From Bacteroidales bacterium (lineage in GTDB: Bacteria > Bacteroidota > Bacteroidia > Bacteroidales > F082), in assembly GCA_017645245.1 (NCBI GenBank), contig JAGCPG010000040.1, forward strand, positions 1 through 35,745: 35,745 nt of DNA, read 5' to 3'. Positions 1 through 8,379 of the stretch are shown here, in pieces. How positions within the stretch are numbered: the stretch's first letter is position 1; each line of letters starts with the position of its first letter. The translations under genes were made by a program, and so were the position numbers. Below the pieces are notes generated by a model that searched no databases, was not told the origin of the DNA, and saw only the letters and a program-made list of their open reading frames with translations.

Positions 1-1733
1 AGAACACCCTCCGGGACATCGTTGGAGTTGCCATCATACTGATAGACAATGGCACCTGTGCTGTCCTTGATCTTAATGGTAATGGCCACGTTGTCTGTAC
101 CGGCTTTCCATGCAAACGACACTTTACCGATGGTCATATTCATGTTATAGGTTGTGGGGTTGCTGCTGGTCATGGTGAACCTGTCAATCTCACGGCCTGC
201 GGCATCGTAAGCAATGACGTAAGCGCTCTTCCAGCCAGCCATATTGGTTGTGGTGCCAATAACCTTCCACTCGCAGGTCGGGCCAAACGATTCCGTTGCA
301 GTAGCGCCAGCGCCGTTTACTCCGTTATAAACTGCATATACTTTATATTCAAAGGTGCTGTAGCAAGGAACGTCGCTATCGACGAAGCTCATGGCTGCGC
401 CGGGTGTTGGATTGTCAACAGTGTAAATCACCTTACCATCTCTTGTAACAACCATTTGATCGAGTGAAGAAACGTTTTGGTTGGTCAAGGTTTGGGTAGG
501 ATTCGTCCAAGTGATGGTAGCTTCCTGAGCCAAATCGCTGGTCTTGACAGCGGTCACGTTGGTCGGAGCCTGAACGGTATTGTCATATACATAGGTAGGA
601 ACGAAATTGAAAATGGCTGCAGCCTGTGATGAATACTCAATGGCATCAACGGCATAGTAATCATCGTCGGAGCCACTCCAGCCGAAATTGAAGTGCATGA
701 GATCATTCTCATCATAGCCGTCGCAAACAAAAGCGTGACCACCTTCTGAGCCTTGTCCGGAGTAATAAACCGGACGACCGAGGTCGAATTCGGCCTTCAG
801 CATCGAAATCCAGTTGGCCAAGGAATAGGAGTTCCTGTTTTTCTTTTCGCAATGGTCATAATCAAAATAGTCTGCCATGGCACCAGGAACAATATCGGAA
901 TAGGTTCCGCTACCATCCCAGTCGAAGGTCATATCCGTTGCCACACCGCAATGGTAAAGCAAGGTGGCGACAGCTTCAATCTCTTCCTGACTGGCATTGT
1001 TCAACGATCTTGGCATCAGATCCCATTGATAGGTGGTTTCTCCGAAATTGGCATACTGATAACCATAATTATAATAGGTCGGGCCATATCCAATGCAGTT
1101 ATAGCCGTGATCGCTTTCACCTGTAATGGGATGATCCCAGTACTTCATCAACTGACCCATGGCCGTAGCAACGCAACCTGCATAGCAACGTCCACCGGCG
1201 CCTTGATGTCCACCCTGAGTCGGAGGAGCATAAAGATTGTAAGGGCTGTTCTGATTCCATCTGGTCCAAACGAGGGCATCCACCGATTTGCCCTTCTTAT
1301 TGTTCAACTTACCGCAATTGCGAAGCGAAGTCCATTCACCAACAATGTCGGGTGTGGCGGCAATGTTCTTCTCGATGGCATAGGTGATGCTGTTCTTGTA
1401 GGTCTCCAGCATGTACATGGCACCGTTGTAAGGGTTTGTTGCGTCGAAGGGGCCGTTTTTCGAATAGCCGAGGATAGGACGCACATTGTCAGATGCAGCG
1501 ACAATCACAAAGCCCTCGTTTCCAAGATTGAACACATAGGCGCAGGGCGTGCCGTTGTCCGAGGTCACGGTGTAGTACAGCTGCAAATCAGCATTTCTTG
1601 TCTGTTCGAAATTCGCCTGGACAAACATCTGTCCCAGCGATTTGGCCGTATTCACATCGACCGGATTCGCAAAAGCGGCTCCGAGTCCAATGATGACGGC
1701 GACGGCCAACATAAATAACTTTTTCATTTTCAT
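1..1733 (-). CDS. C10 (streptopain-like) cysteine peptidase, 3' end outside window
   Basis: The frame is open from an ATG at 1733 down to the window edge, giving about 577 residues without a stop; the C-terminus lies outside. A signal peptide (MKMKKLFMLAVAVIIGLGAA, cleavage near FA-N) is followed by a Spi-like pro-region. The peptidase domain has the nucleophile in GCVATAMGQ (Cys187) and the catalytic His in GGHAFVCDGY (His333), with the HFNFGWSG motif after it. A fibronectin III-like domain (about 575-285 in DNA) and a second beta-rich module starting at GPTCEWKV (near 284) follow. The peptidase is presumably exported and self-activating. A T9SS tail like that of the upstream paralogue is expected beyond the edge but cannot be seen. 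It starts 26 bases after the stop of the upstream C10 gene, so the two are probably co-transcribed. ATG at 1727 is an alternative start. Confidence 0.88.
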   Translation of the reverse strand, partial: MKMKKLFMLAVAVIIGLGAAFANPVDVNTAKSLGQMFVQANFEQTRNADLQLYYTVTSDNGTPCAYVFNLGNEGFVIVAASDNVRPILGYSKNGPFDATNPYNGAMYMLETYKNSITYAIEKNIAATPDIVGEWTSLRNCGKLNNKKGKSVDALVWTRWNQNSPYNLYAPPTQGGHQGAGGRCYAGCVATAMGQLMKYWDHPITGESDHGYNCIGYGPTYYNYGYQYANFGETTYQWDLMPRSLNNASQEEIEAVATLLYHCGVATDMTFDWDGSGTYSDIVPGAMADYFDYDHCEKKNRNSYSLANWISMLKAEFDLGRPVYYSGQGSEGGHAFVCDGYDENDLMHFNFGWSGSDDDYYAVDAIEYSSQAAAIFNFVPTYVYDNTVQAPTNVTAVKTSDLAQEATITWTNPTQTLTNQNVSSLDQMVVTRDGKVIYTVDNPTPGAAMSFVDSDVPCYSTFEYKVYAVYNGVNGAGATATESFGPTCEWKVIGTTTNMAGWKSAYVIAYDAAGREIDRFTMTSSNPTTYNMNMTIGKVSFAWKAGTDNVAITIKIKDSTGAIVYQYDGNSNDVPEGV

Positions 1734-1759
1734 TTGTATTAGGTTAATAACTAAAACTA

Positions 1760-4030
1760 TTATTCAATAACTGTTACCTTACGTGTGATTGTTCCATTGG
1801 CAGAGGCGATCCTCACAAGATACATGCCACAACCGAAGGCTTTCATGTTGATCACGCTCCTGTTGCCTTGTACGTATTCCTCGAAGACCTTCTGTCCCAC
1901 CAGATTATAGACCGTCACCGAGGTCAAGGCATCGGCTTCGATGGTCAGGTTGCCTGTGGTAGGATTGGGATAAATGCTGGCCTCTACCCTGTTTTCGGCG
2001 GCTGACATGGGAACCGTCACCACCACATAATCCGTATTGTCGGGAGTGATGGCCGGATTCGACTCACAAGCTGAATTGTAAGCCGTAACCTTGTAATAAT
2101 AAGTGACACCTTCGACTTCGTCGAGATACTCGTGAACGTCGCCGGTCACCTCGCCGATCTCGTCATAGTCCTCACCGTCCTCACTTCTGTAAATCTTGAA
2201 CTTCGAAGGCGCATAGTCGCACTCCCATGTAAGCTGTGCGCCACCCTCGACAACATTGCCCATGAATCTGGTTGGAGCGACACAATCCGGGCAGTCGTTG
2301 ACACCACTGAACAAAGTTCCGTTAAATTGAGAGGAAGAGCCCGTGAGTGAAAAAACCGTTTGACCGGCAGAGTCTTTCAGAGTGATTGTAATGGACGAGA
2401 CCTCAGACGAAGGATCCACCCAATTCAATGAGAAGTTGCCTTCTGGGAACTGGAACTTCTCACTCAAGGGAGACGACGAAGTCATGGTGATCTCCTTGAA
2501 AACAGTGCCGTTTTCACAGATAAACTGCAGTATTCCTCCGTTCCAGCCTTGGAAACCGGTGGTCTGGCAAACCACTTTCCAAGTGCAAGTAGGCCCTAAC
2601 AAGGCAACTTGTGAGAACAGATCACCTTCAAAGCCAAGGTTAATACCCACGAGGGAATACTCGTAGGCACCGTATTCAGCGACATTGTCAATATAGGTGA
2701 TGGTTTCGCCAGGTTGAGGGTTGTTGTAGGTCTGGATCACCTCGCCGTTACGCTTCAGGATGATCTGATCGATGGATTCGAGATCGACTCCGGAAACCGA
2801 CTGTGTAGGCACCGTCCAGCTGATCTGTGCCGTCTGGGTGAGTGCATCGGCAACTTCAACGGTCAAGGTTTCAATGGCAGGTACCAAAGCGTTATAGATG
2901 TAATCGGGAATCATGTCGAATATCGCTCTTTGATAGGAATTGAAGTGGCCGTTGCCAGTGTTCAAGGCATCGATTTGATAGTAGGTGTTGTTGTATTGGC
3001 CACTCCAACCCCAGTTGAAGTGGAAAAGACGCTGGTCGTTGTAGCCATCGCAGTTGAAGGCATGACCGCCATCAGTGTCGGAACCGGCATAAACCATCGG
3101 GATGCCACGATCCAAAAGAGCGATAAGCATGTCTTCCCAAACTTCTTTCGTATAGGAATCACGGCTGTCCATGTGTGTGCAAGTGCCATATCTGAAATGT
3201 TCGATCACCGCAGAAGGGACATCTTCAGTAAATGCACCACTTCCGTCTGGAGCATAATTCATATCGACTGCCACGCCGCAGTGATACATCAGCAATGCCA
3301 CAGCCAAAGCGGCATCATTGGCTTGGGAGCCAAGTTGATTCGGCATGATCGCCCAATTGTAGGTGGCTTCACCGAAGTCCACCGAAAGGGTTCCACCATA
3401 GGAGCTGGAACTATAGGAATGTTCACCGACACCGGTCTCAGGCCAGTTCCAGAACTTCATCACCTGGCTCATGGCCGTGGCAACGCAGCCCGCATAGCAG
3501 TGGTTGTTCGTCCAATAGTTAGAACAAGTTGGAGCATAGTAATTATAAGGCCAATCTTGATTCCAAGTGGTTGTCAACAGCGGCTGCACGGCTTTATCCA
3601 TCCTAGTCCGGGAGATGATGCCTTCCTTGCCCAACAAATACCATTGCTCAGCGATCTCAACGTCCATCGGCAGGTCATTGTCGATGGCATACTGGATCTG
3701 ACGGGCGTAATATCCAAGATAATAACGCAGGCCTTCGGGAATATTCTCAACGTCAAAAGCCTCATCCTCCGAATAGCCGAGGATGGGATAGGCACGGTCG
3801 TCAGCTGCAACCACGACATAGCCATGGTCATGATTAAAGATGTAAAGGGCATCCACGCCAGCCTCGCTGACCTGAGTATAAGCCAACGAAAGGGTTGCGG
3901 ATTTCTGTCCAAGGGTATTCTGGACATACTTCTGACCATAGCTCTTGGCCATGTTCACATCAATGGGAGCCGCATTGGCGATGCCGATACACAGTGCCAT
4001 TGCAAGCCAAAGTAGTGAAAGTCTTTTCAT
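1760..4030 (-). CDS. Secreted C10 (streptopain-like) cysteine peptidase with T9SS sorting domain
   Basis: A 756-residue secreted peptidase, complete. The signal peptide covers residues 1-20 (ends GIANA-A). A Spi-type propeptide (about 21-140) precedes the C10 catalytic domain (about 150-375) with Cys182 in YAGCVATAMSQVMKFW and His323 in GGHAFNCDGY, then HFNWGWSG. Two fibronectin III-like domains (384-476 and 583-674) flank an unassigned beta-rich module (480-570) shared with the downstream paralogue. Residues 683-756 are a type A T9SS sorting domain: SIYPNPTTGNLTIE, YNLVGQKV, GMYLVRI, ending KVTVIE. The inferred role is proteolysis at the cell surface or outside the cell, with export by Sec then T9SS. 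Substrate is unknown. A -7 promoter box lies 40 bases upstream. The peptidase family is secure; calling the tail type A is by motif. Confidence 0.93.
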   Translation of the reverse strand: MKRLSLLWLAMALCIGIANAAPIDVNMAKSYGQKYVQNTLGQKSATLSLAYTQVSEAGVDALYIFNHDHGYVVVAADDRAYPILGYSEDEAFDVENIPEGLRYYLGYYARQIQYAIDNDLPMDVEIAEQWYLLGKEGIISRTRMDKAVQPLLTTTWNQDWPYNYYAPTCSNYWTNNHCYAGCVATAMSQVMKFWNWPETGVGEHSYSSSSYGGTLSVDFGEATYNWAIMPNQLGSQANDAALAVALLMYHCGVAVDMNYAPDGSGAFTEDVPSAVIEHFRYGTCTHMDSRDSYTKEVWEDMLIALLDRGIPMVYAGSDTDGGHAFNCDGYNDQRLFHFNWGWSGQYNNTYYQIDALNTGNGHFNSYQRAIFDMIPDYIYNALVPAIETLTVEVADALTQTAQISWTVPTQSVSGVDLESIDQIILKRNGEVIQTYNNPQPGETITYIDNVAEYGAYEYSLVGINLGFEGDLFSQVALLGPTCTWKVVCQTTGFQGWNGGILQFICENGTVFKEITMTSSSPLSEKFQFPEGNFSLNWVDPSSEVSSITITLKDSAGQTVFSLTGSSSQFNGTLFSGVNDCPDCVAPTRFMGNVVEGGAQLTWECDYAPSKFKIYRSEDGEDYDEIGEVTGDVHEYLDEVEGVTYYYKVTAYNSACESNPAITPDNTDYVVVTVPMSAAENRVEASIYPNPTTGNLTIEADALTSVTVYNLVGQKVFEEYVQGNRSVINMKAFGCGMYLVRIASANGTITRKVTVIE

Positions 4031-4069
4031 TGTTCGTTCCTAATTATTCTTTGTTTAATTTAAAGAGGA

Positions 4070-4077
4070 CAAAATTA
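4070..4077 (-). promoter_or_regulatory. Bacteroidetes -7 box for the C10 peptidase pair
   Basis: On the minus strand this reads TAATTTTG, an exact match to TAnnTTTG, 40 bases before the ATG at 4030. No clear -33 TTTG sits at the usual spacing. It would drive both C10 genes. Confidence 0.5.
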
Positions 4078-4146
4078 CGATTTTTCACAAAAATAATGCC
4101 TTTTTCTGCCAAAAAAAACGAACAATGTTATAAACAACCTTGATAA

Positions 4147-5412
4147 TCAGGTTTTTTGCTCTTTTTTCTTAGCAGCAGGAAACAGGATATTGTTCAGGAT
4201 GAGCCGATAGCCCGGGGAGTTGGGATACATGTCGAGCTCTGTCGGGGGATCACCTACCAAATGGCGGTAATCCTCGGGATCGTGGCCACCAAGGAAGGTC
4301 CAGAAGCCGTTGCCGAAGTTGCCGTGGATGTAACGATCCTCCCCCAACGCTGCGTTGTCGCCCAGCACGATGACGCTCGGCTTGACGTAAGCCTTCCTGA
4401 AAGCCGTGGTCTGCCCCATGAATCCCTTGATGAGCCTTTCGTGGCATTGGGTCAGCATGGTAGGCACGGGATCCCACTTGGCCGAGAAATCGAAGAGCAG
4501 GAAAAAATCGTTGCCTTCCCTGACGGTCCTGATCCTTTCTTGAGATACGTCGATGTTTGAAACCTCGTATTCTTGGGGATTTGTGGATATGGTGAAATCA
4601 GTGAAAGCGAAGCAGTTGTCGTAATTCAGCCTTTTGGGATCGCCAGGACGGATAGGGTCGCCGTCGAACATGTAATCACAGATGTCGAGACCCTCGGCGG
4701 CCAAGGCGATGTCGTAGCTATCGGGCGCCGAGCACATGGCGAACATGTAGCCTCCCCCTGCGACGAATTCCCTGATCTTCTTGGCCACGGCGAGCTTCAG
4801 CTGAGACACCTTCTTGAATCCCCAACGCGCCGCAGTGGCCTCTTGAAGTTTTACGTCCTCCTGATACCAAGGATAGTTGTGGTATCGCGCCCAGAACTTG
4901 CCGTATTGCCCCGTGAAGTCCTCGTGATGCAGGTGCAGCCAGTCGTAAGTGGGCAAAACACCTTGAAGCACCTCATCGTCGTAGACGACATCGTACGGGA
5001 TTTCAGCATAGGTGAGCACCAAGGTCACCGCATCGTCCCAAGGGAGTGAGTTTTTTGGGGCATACACCGCCACTTTGGGCACCTTTTGGAGCTTCATCTC
5101 GTCCATGTTGACCCCTGGATCGGCGATCTGTGCCAGAATGGCGTCGGCTTGTGCGTCGGCAATCACCTGATACGACACGTTGCGCATCTTACATTCCCGC
5201 TCAAACATCTCATGGTACGGAATCAGGTAGCTCCCACCTTTATAATTCAGAAGCCAGCTGATTTCCACCTCTCGTTGCAGCACGAAATAGGCCACACCGT
5301 AGGCCTTCAGGTGGTTGGTCTGGGTGTTGTCCATGGGAATGAGCAAATAAGCCGCCCTCGAAGGGAAAGCCAGGAATAACAAACCGATAAACAGCAACAA
5401 GGTCTTCTTCAT
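4147..5412 (-). CDS. Secreted protein of the Bacteroidetes group annotated as 'asparagine synthetase B'
   Basis: A 421-residue protein with a signal peptide (MKKTLLLFIGLLFLAFPSRA, mature AYLLIPMD). I recall closely similar Bacteroidetes proteins that databases label asparagine synthetase B. This protein shows neither the N-terminal Cys of a class II glutamine amidotransferase nor the ATP-pyrophosphatase loop, so the enzymatic name is doubtful. The middle resembles ThuA/class I amidotransferase-like folds: FVAGGGYMFAMCSAPDSY, followed by a Gly-rich C-terminal stretch with HGNFGNGFWTFLGGHDPEDY. Many Trp, Tyr and His residues are conserved-looking. I assign no reaction. The start at 5412 is preferred over 5445 because a -7 promoter box (5435-5442) would place transcription downstream of the latter. 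It runs divergently from the HhH gene and ends 117 bases before the C10 gene starts. Confidence 0.75.
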   Translation of the reverse strand: MKKTLLLFIGLLFLAFPSRAAYLLIPMDNTQTNHLKAYGVAYFVLQREVEISWLLNYKGGSYLIPYHEMFERECKMRNVSYQVIADAQADAILAQIADPGVNMDEMKLQKVPKVAVYAPKNSLPWDDAVTLVLTYAEIPYDVVYDDEVLQGVLPTYDWLHLHHEDFTGQYGKFWARYHNYPWYQEDVKLQEATAARWGFKKVSQLKLAVAKKIREFVAGGGYMFAMCSAPDSYDIALAAEGLDICDYMFDGDPIRPGDPKRLNYDNCFAFTDFTISTNPQEYEVSNIDVSQERIRTVREGNDFFLLFDFSAKWDPVPTMLTQCHERLIKGFMGQTTAFRKAYVKPSVIVLGDNAALGEDRYIHGNFGNGFWTFLGGHDPEDYRHLVGDPPTELDMYPNSPGYRLILNNILFPAAKKKEQKT

Positions 5413-5434
5413 GGCATCATGACGATAAAGTTTG

Positions 5435-5442
5435 CAAAGATA
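5435..5442 (-). promoter_or_regulatory. -7 promoter box for the secreted 'AsnB-like' gene
   Basis: Minus-strand TATCTTTG matches TAnnTTTG and lies 23 bases before the ATG at 5412. The -33 element is not recognisable. The box overlaps the upstream in-frame ATG at 5445, which argues against that start. Confidence 0.5.
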
Positions 5443-5523
5443 CACTTTTTTTCGAAGAGATGATGCTGAAAATTATTCAATGAAATCTGGTCAACAACGC
5501 GGTGGTTTCATGCGGGATTCAAT

Positions 5524-5531
5524 TACTTTTG
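5524..5531 (+). promoter_or_regulatory. -7 promoter box for the HhH protein gene
   Basis: TACTTTTG matches TAnnTTTG and lies 19 bases before the ATG at 5550. No good -33 element is seen. It makes the earlier in-frame ATG at 5502 an unlikely start. Confidence 0.45.
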
Positions 5532-5549
5532 GACCAAATACGACATGGT

Positions 5550-6302
5550 ATGAAAAACACCCGAAAAAAGATCAACAAAGGACTTATCGTGCTCAACAAA
5601 GGAGAGCGCTTCGCCGTGATCAGCCTCCTGTCTGTTATTGCCATCTTATTGGCTTTCAGTGTTTTCAGACCAGCAATCCGACTTTCAAAAAAGGATTGGA
5701 CAGCCTTCCATAACCTGGATTCACTGATCGCCATCCAAGAAAAAGCCTTGAAAGAAGAACAAGCTTTGGCAGAGGAAAAACGAAAAACGGCTTTGGCAGC
5801 AACCCAAAAGCCACCAATTCAACCGGAGAAAACCAAGAGCGGCAACAAAGCAAAATCAAAATCGCAACCAGCTGAATATGAGAAGAAGACAAATCCAATA
5901 GAGGTAAAGGAAATCCCAATTTTGGACCTCAATGCCGCAGATTCGTTGGCTTTGGTGGCACTGCCTCAGATCGGGGATGTCATGGCTAGCAGGATACAGC
6001 GTTACCGCAACCGGCTGGGCGGTTTCGTCAGCATGGAACAGCTTTATGAGATCAAGGGCATGGACACGATGCGTTTTAAGACCATCAAACCCCATATCAT
6101 ACTGACAACCAATGAGATTGTCAAGCTTGATGTCAACCGCGATGAGTTCAAAACCTTGTTAAGACACCCCTATCTGGATTACGATCAGGTGAAAGCCATC
6201 GTAAATCATCGCGATCGGAAAGGATTCATCAAGGACTGGAGCCAACTCAAAGGCATCGTCGGGGATGTAAATCCCCTATTGGAGCAATACGTCCGTTTTT
6301 AA
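5550..6302 (+). CDS. Membrane-anchored helix-hairpin-helix (ComEA-like) protein
   Basis: A 250-residue protein. A basic N-terminus (MKNTRKKINK) precedes one transmembrane segment (about 21-40, FAVISLLSVIAILLAFSVF). A charged, Lys/Glu/Gln-rich linker (about 55-120) follows, probably coiled-coil or extended. The C-terminal half carries two helix-hairpin-helix units: LDLNAADSLALVALPQIGDVMA (126-147) running to LYEIKG, and a second unit at KLDVNRDEFKTLLRHPYLDY (192-211) with IVNHRDRKGFIKDW. This is the ComEA/competence-type DNA-binding repeat as found in Bacteroidetes. The inferred role is binding DNA at the inner membrane, but uptake is not shown. The last 4 bases overlap the convergent NSS transporter gene. 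Confidence 0.85.
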   Translation: MKNTRKKINKGLIVLNKGERFAVISLLSVIAILLAFSVFRPAIRLSKKDWTAFHNLDSLIAIQEKALKEEQALAEEKRKTALAATQKPPIQPEKTKSGNKAKSKSQPAEYEKKTNPIEVKEIPILDLNAADSLALVALPQIGDVMASRIQRYRNRLGGFVSMEQLYEIKGMDTMRFKTIKPHIILTTNEIVKLDVNRDEFKTLLRHPYLDYDQVKAIVNHRDRKGFIKDWSQLKGIVGDVNPLLEQYVRF

Positions 6303-7633
6303 AGCAATCCCGTGATGAAGATAAAGGCGATGGCCAACGGAGCCAAGAATTTGATAATGAAAAAGATAACACCCTTGACAGACAGCTTGAGACTGCCTTG
6401 GTTGGTAATCTCCTCGAAGAACTTCGTCTTGCCCAACAACCAACCCACGAAGATCACCGTGAAGAAAGCTCCAATAGGCAGCAGGATCTTGGCGGACAAG
6501 AAATCGAGGCTGTTGAAGAACGACATGCCCGCGATAGTGATACTGGTGCCATCCCTAAGACTCAGCGAGGCAAACACGCCCAACACCATGCAACCCAACG
6601 ATGCGATGACCGTAGCCCAACCGCGCTTGATGTGCAGCTCTTCGACGAAATAGGCAACAATCACTTCAAGCAGGGAAATGGTGGAAGTCAAAGCGGCCAC
6701 CGCCAAGAGGACGAAAAAGATGATACAGAAGAAATACCCGCCTGGCATCTGGTTGAAAATCATAGGCAAAGTACTGAATACCAGTCCCATGCCTTCTGTT
6801 GGCTTCACACCAAAGGAGAAAGCGGCAGGGAATATGACGATACCCGCCAGCACGGCAACCAAGGTATCGGACAAGGTGACCGAAAGCGCCGTGGTAGCCA
6901 AGTTGTCATCCTTTTTGATATAGGAACCATAGGTAATCAGCACGCCCATGCCCATGCTAAGCGAGAAAAACACCTGACCCAAGGCGCTGATCAGCACGTC
7001 CCCTGTGATTTTGGAGAAATCAGGGTGGAACAGGAATTTCAGTCCGGCACGAGCTCCGGGCAAGGTCAGCGAACGGATGGCCAATACCACAAGAATGAGG
7101 AGCAACATGGGCATCAGCACCTTTGAATATTTCTCTATGCCGTCAGCGACGCCCTTAAACACCACAAACGCCGTCAAGAAAATAAAGATACTCCCCCACA
7201 GCACATTCCTCCAGCCCATGTTATGGAAAGCATTGAATTCCTGCTCAATGGTGGCCAGATCCTTGCCTTGGAACTGATTGCCAACCGCCTTGATGATATA
7301 TTCCAAGGTCCAACCGGCAATGGTGCAATAGAAGGCCATGATGATGAAGGCGCAGAACACGCCCATATAGCCGATGACAGGCCATGCCGTCTTGGGTTTC
7401 AGTAATTTAAAGGCCCCGATGGAGTTTCTTTGGGTTTTTCGGCCGATGACCAGCTCGCATAGCATCACTGGGATGCCCAAGCACAACACAATCATCAGAT
7501 AGACAAGCAGAAACGCTCCGCCGCCATTGTTCCCCAACTCGCAGGGAAACCTATAAATATTGCCCAAGCCCACAGCCGATCCAGCAGCTGCCGCGACGAT
7601 GCCGAGCTTGGAGCCAAATCCGTCACGACTCAT
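6299..7633 (-). CDS. Sodium-dependent transporter, NSS/SNF family
   Basis: A 444-residue integral membrane protein with about 11 predicted helices. The N-terminal signature GSAVGLGNIYRFP (18-30) and NNGGGAFLLVY (about 34-44) are the unwound TM1 and early TM2 region of LeuT-fold neurotransmitter:sodium symporters, where Na+ and the amino-acid substrate bind. Bacterial members usually take up amino acids; the substrate here cannot be read from sequence. The length suits 11-helix bacterial members such as MhsT better than 12-helix animal ones. It starts 18 bases after the upp stop, so it is probably the second gene of that transcription unit. It converges on and overlaps the HhH gene by 4 bases, with no terminator between them. 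Confidence 0.93.
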   Translation of the reverse strand: MSRDGFGSKLGIVAAAAGSAVGLGNIYRFPCELGNNGGGAFLLVYLMIVLCLGIPVMLCELVIGRKTQRNSIGAFKLLKPKTAWPVIGYMGVFCAFIIMAFYCTIAGWTLEYIIKAVGNQFQGKDLATIEQEFNAFHNMGWRNVLWGSIFIFLTAFVVFKGVADGIEKYSKVLMPMLLLILVVLAIRSLTLPGARAGLKFLFHPDFSKITGDVLISALGQVFFSLSMGMGVLITYGSYIKKDDNLATTALSVTLSDTLVAVLAGIVIFPAAFSFGVKPTEGMGLVFSTLPMIFNQMPGGYFFCIIFFVLLAVAALTSTISLLEVIVAYFVEELHIKRGWATVIASLGCMVLGVFASLSLRDGTSITIAGMSFFNSLDFLSAKILLPIGAFFTVIFVGWLLGKTKFFEEITNQGSLKLSVKGVIFFIIKFLAPLAIAFIFITGLL

Positions 7634-7651
7634 ATTAATTACTATTTGTTA

Positions 7652-8314
7652 TCAACTATGTTTCTCGCCAAAAGCAAGGTCTCCGGCATCACCCAACCCA
7701 GGTACCACGTATGCCCTGGCGGTCAGCTCGTCGTCGACGGAGCCCACCCAGATGGTGATCGGACGGTTGGACATCTTGTATTTCAAGTGCTCCAAGCCAT
7801 CGGACGAAGCCACGGCCACAGCCACATGGATATGCTTTGGCGCCATGTCGTCGCCCAGCAAGCCATCGATGGTCTTCACCAGCGATTCGCCAGTGGCAAG
7901 CAAGGGATCGCAGAGGATCATCACGCGACCGTTCAGGTCAGGTGCAGAAAAGTATTCCACACGAATCTCGGAATCGTCATCCTTGTCGTATTTACGATAT
8001 GCCGCGATGAAGGCGTTGTCGGCTTTGTCGAACATATTGAGCATGCCCTGGTGGAAAGGCAAGCCAGCTCTCAGGATGGTGGCTAGCACCGGCTGCTCGG
8101 CCAGCACCTTCACTTCCTTCACGCCCAACGGAGTGACAACTTCCTTGACGGTATACTCCATGGTCTTACTGATTTCGTAAGCCATGATCTCGCCCACCCG
8201 CTCCAAATTGCGGCGGAAGCGCATACGGTCCTGTTGGATTTCCACATCGCGGATTTCAGCCATGACTTGATTGAAAAGGCTGTCAGTTTTCTCAAAGTTT
8301 TTTACTTCAATCAT
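7652..8314 (-). CDS. upp: Uracil phosphoribosyltransferase
   Basis: A 220-residue cytosolic enzyme that makes UMP from uracil and PRPP (pyrimidine salvage). Key motifs are PVLATILRAGLPFHQGM (75-91), the PRPP-binding loop VMILCDPLLATGESL (131-145) and the uracil-recognition segment YVVPGLGDAGDLAFG (202-216). The length is close to the usual 208-220. I chose ATG 8314 rather than 8362 because the best promoter in the window (8333-8363) lies between them and the family begins near MIEVKNF. The NSS transporter follows after 18 bases. Confidence 0.96.
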   Translation of the reverse strand: MIEVKNFEKTDSLFNQVMAEIRDVEIQQDRMRFRRNLERVGEIMAYEISKTMEYTVKEVVTPLGVKEVKVLAEQPVLATILRAGLPFHQGMLNMFDKADNAFIAAYRKYDKDDDSEIRVEYFSAPDLNGRVMILCDPLLATGESLVKTIDGLLGDDMAPKHIHVAVAVASSDGLEHLKYKMSNRPITIWVGSVDDELTARAYVVPGLGDAGDLAFGEKHS

Positions 8315-8332
8315 GATGCTTAGAGTTTGAGA

Positions 8333-8363
8333 CAAAGATACGACAATATTTGATGATCGCAAA
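8333..8363 (-). promoter_or_regulatory. Full Bacteroidetes promoter (-33/-7) for upp
   Basis: On the minus strand, TTTG (8363-8360) is followed by a 19-base spacer and TATCTTTG (8340-8333). This is an exact match to the Bacteroidetes primary-sigma consensus TTTG-N19-TAnnTTTG. Transcription should begin a few bases before the ATG at 8314, giving a very short leader. It sits just after the stop of the upstream acyltransferase-like gene, so upp is independently expressed. Confidence 0.8.
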
Positions 8364-8379
8364 AGAAATCCAAAGATTT

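Noticed and set aside
753..1718. Long plus-strand frame opposite the first C10 peptidase
   Set aside because: It is antisense to a gene with signal peptide and catalytic motifs, and its translation has no recognisable domain. Similar shadows at 2714-4015, 13143-14354, 16518-17504 and 27491-28534 were rejected for the same reason.
4136..4153. Small hairpin (AACCT...AGGTT) as terminator of the AsnB-like gene
   Set aside because: The T run lies on the plus-strand side, but the gene ends in the minus direction, where only a weak GTTGTTT follows. It also covers the stop codon.
6299..6302. Convergent 4-base overlap of the HhH and NSS genes as a truncation
   Set aside because: Both proteins end at normal family lengths, so this is ordinary compact packing, unlike the GH3/C25 case.
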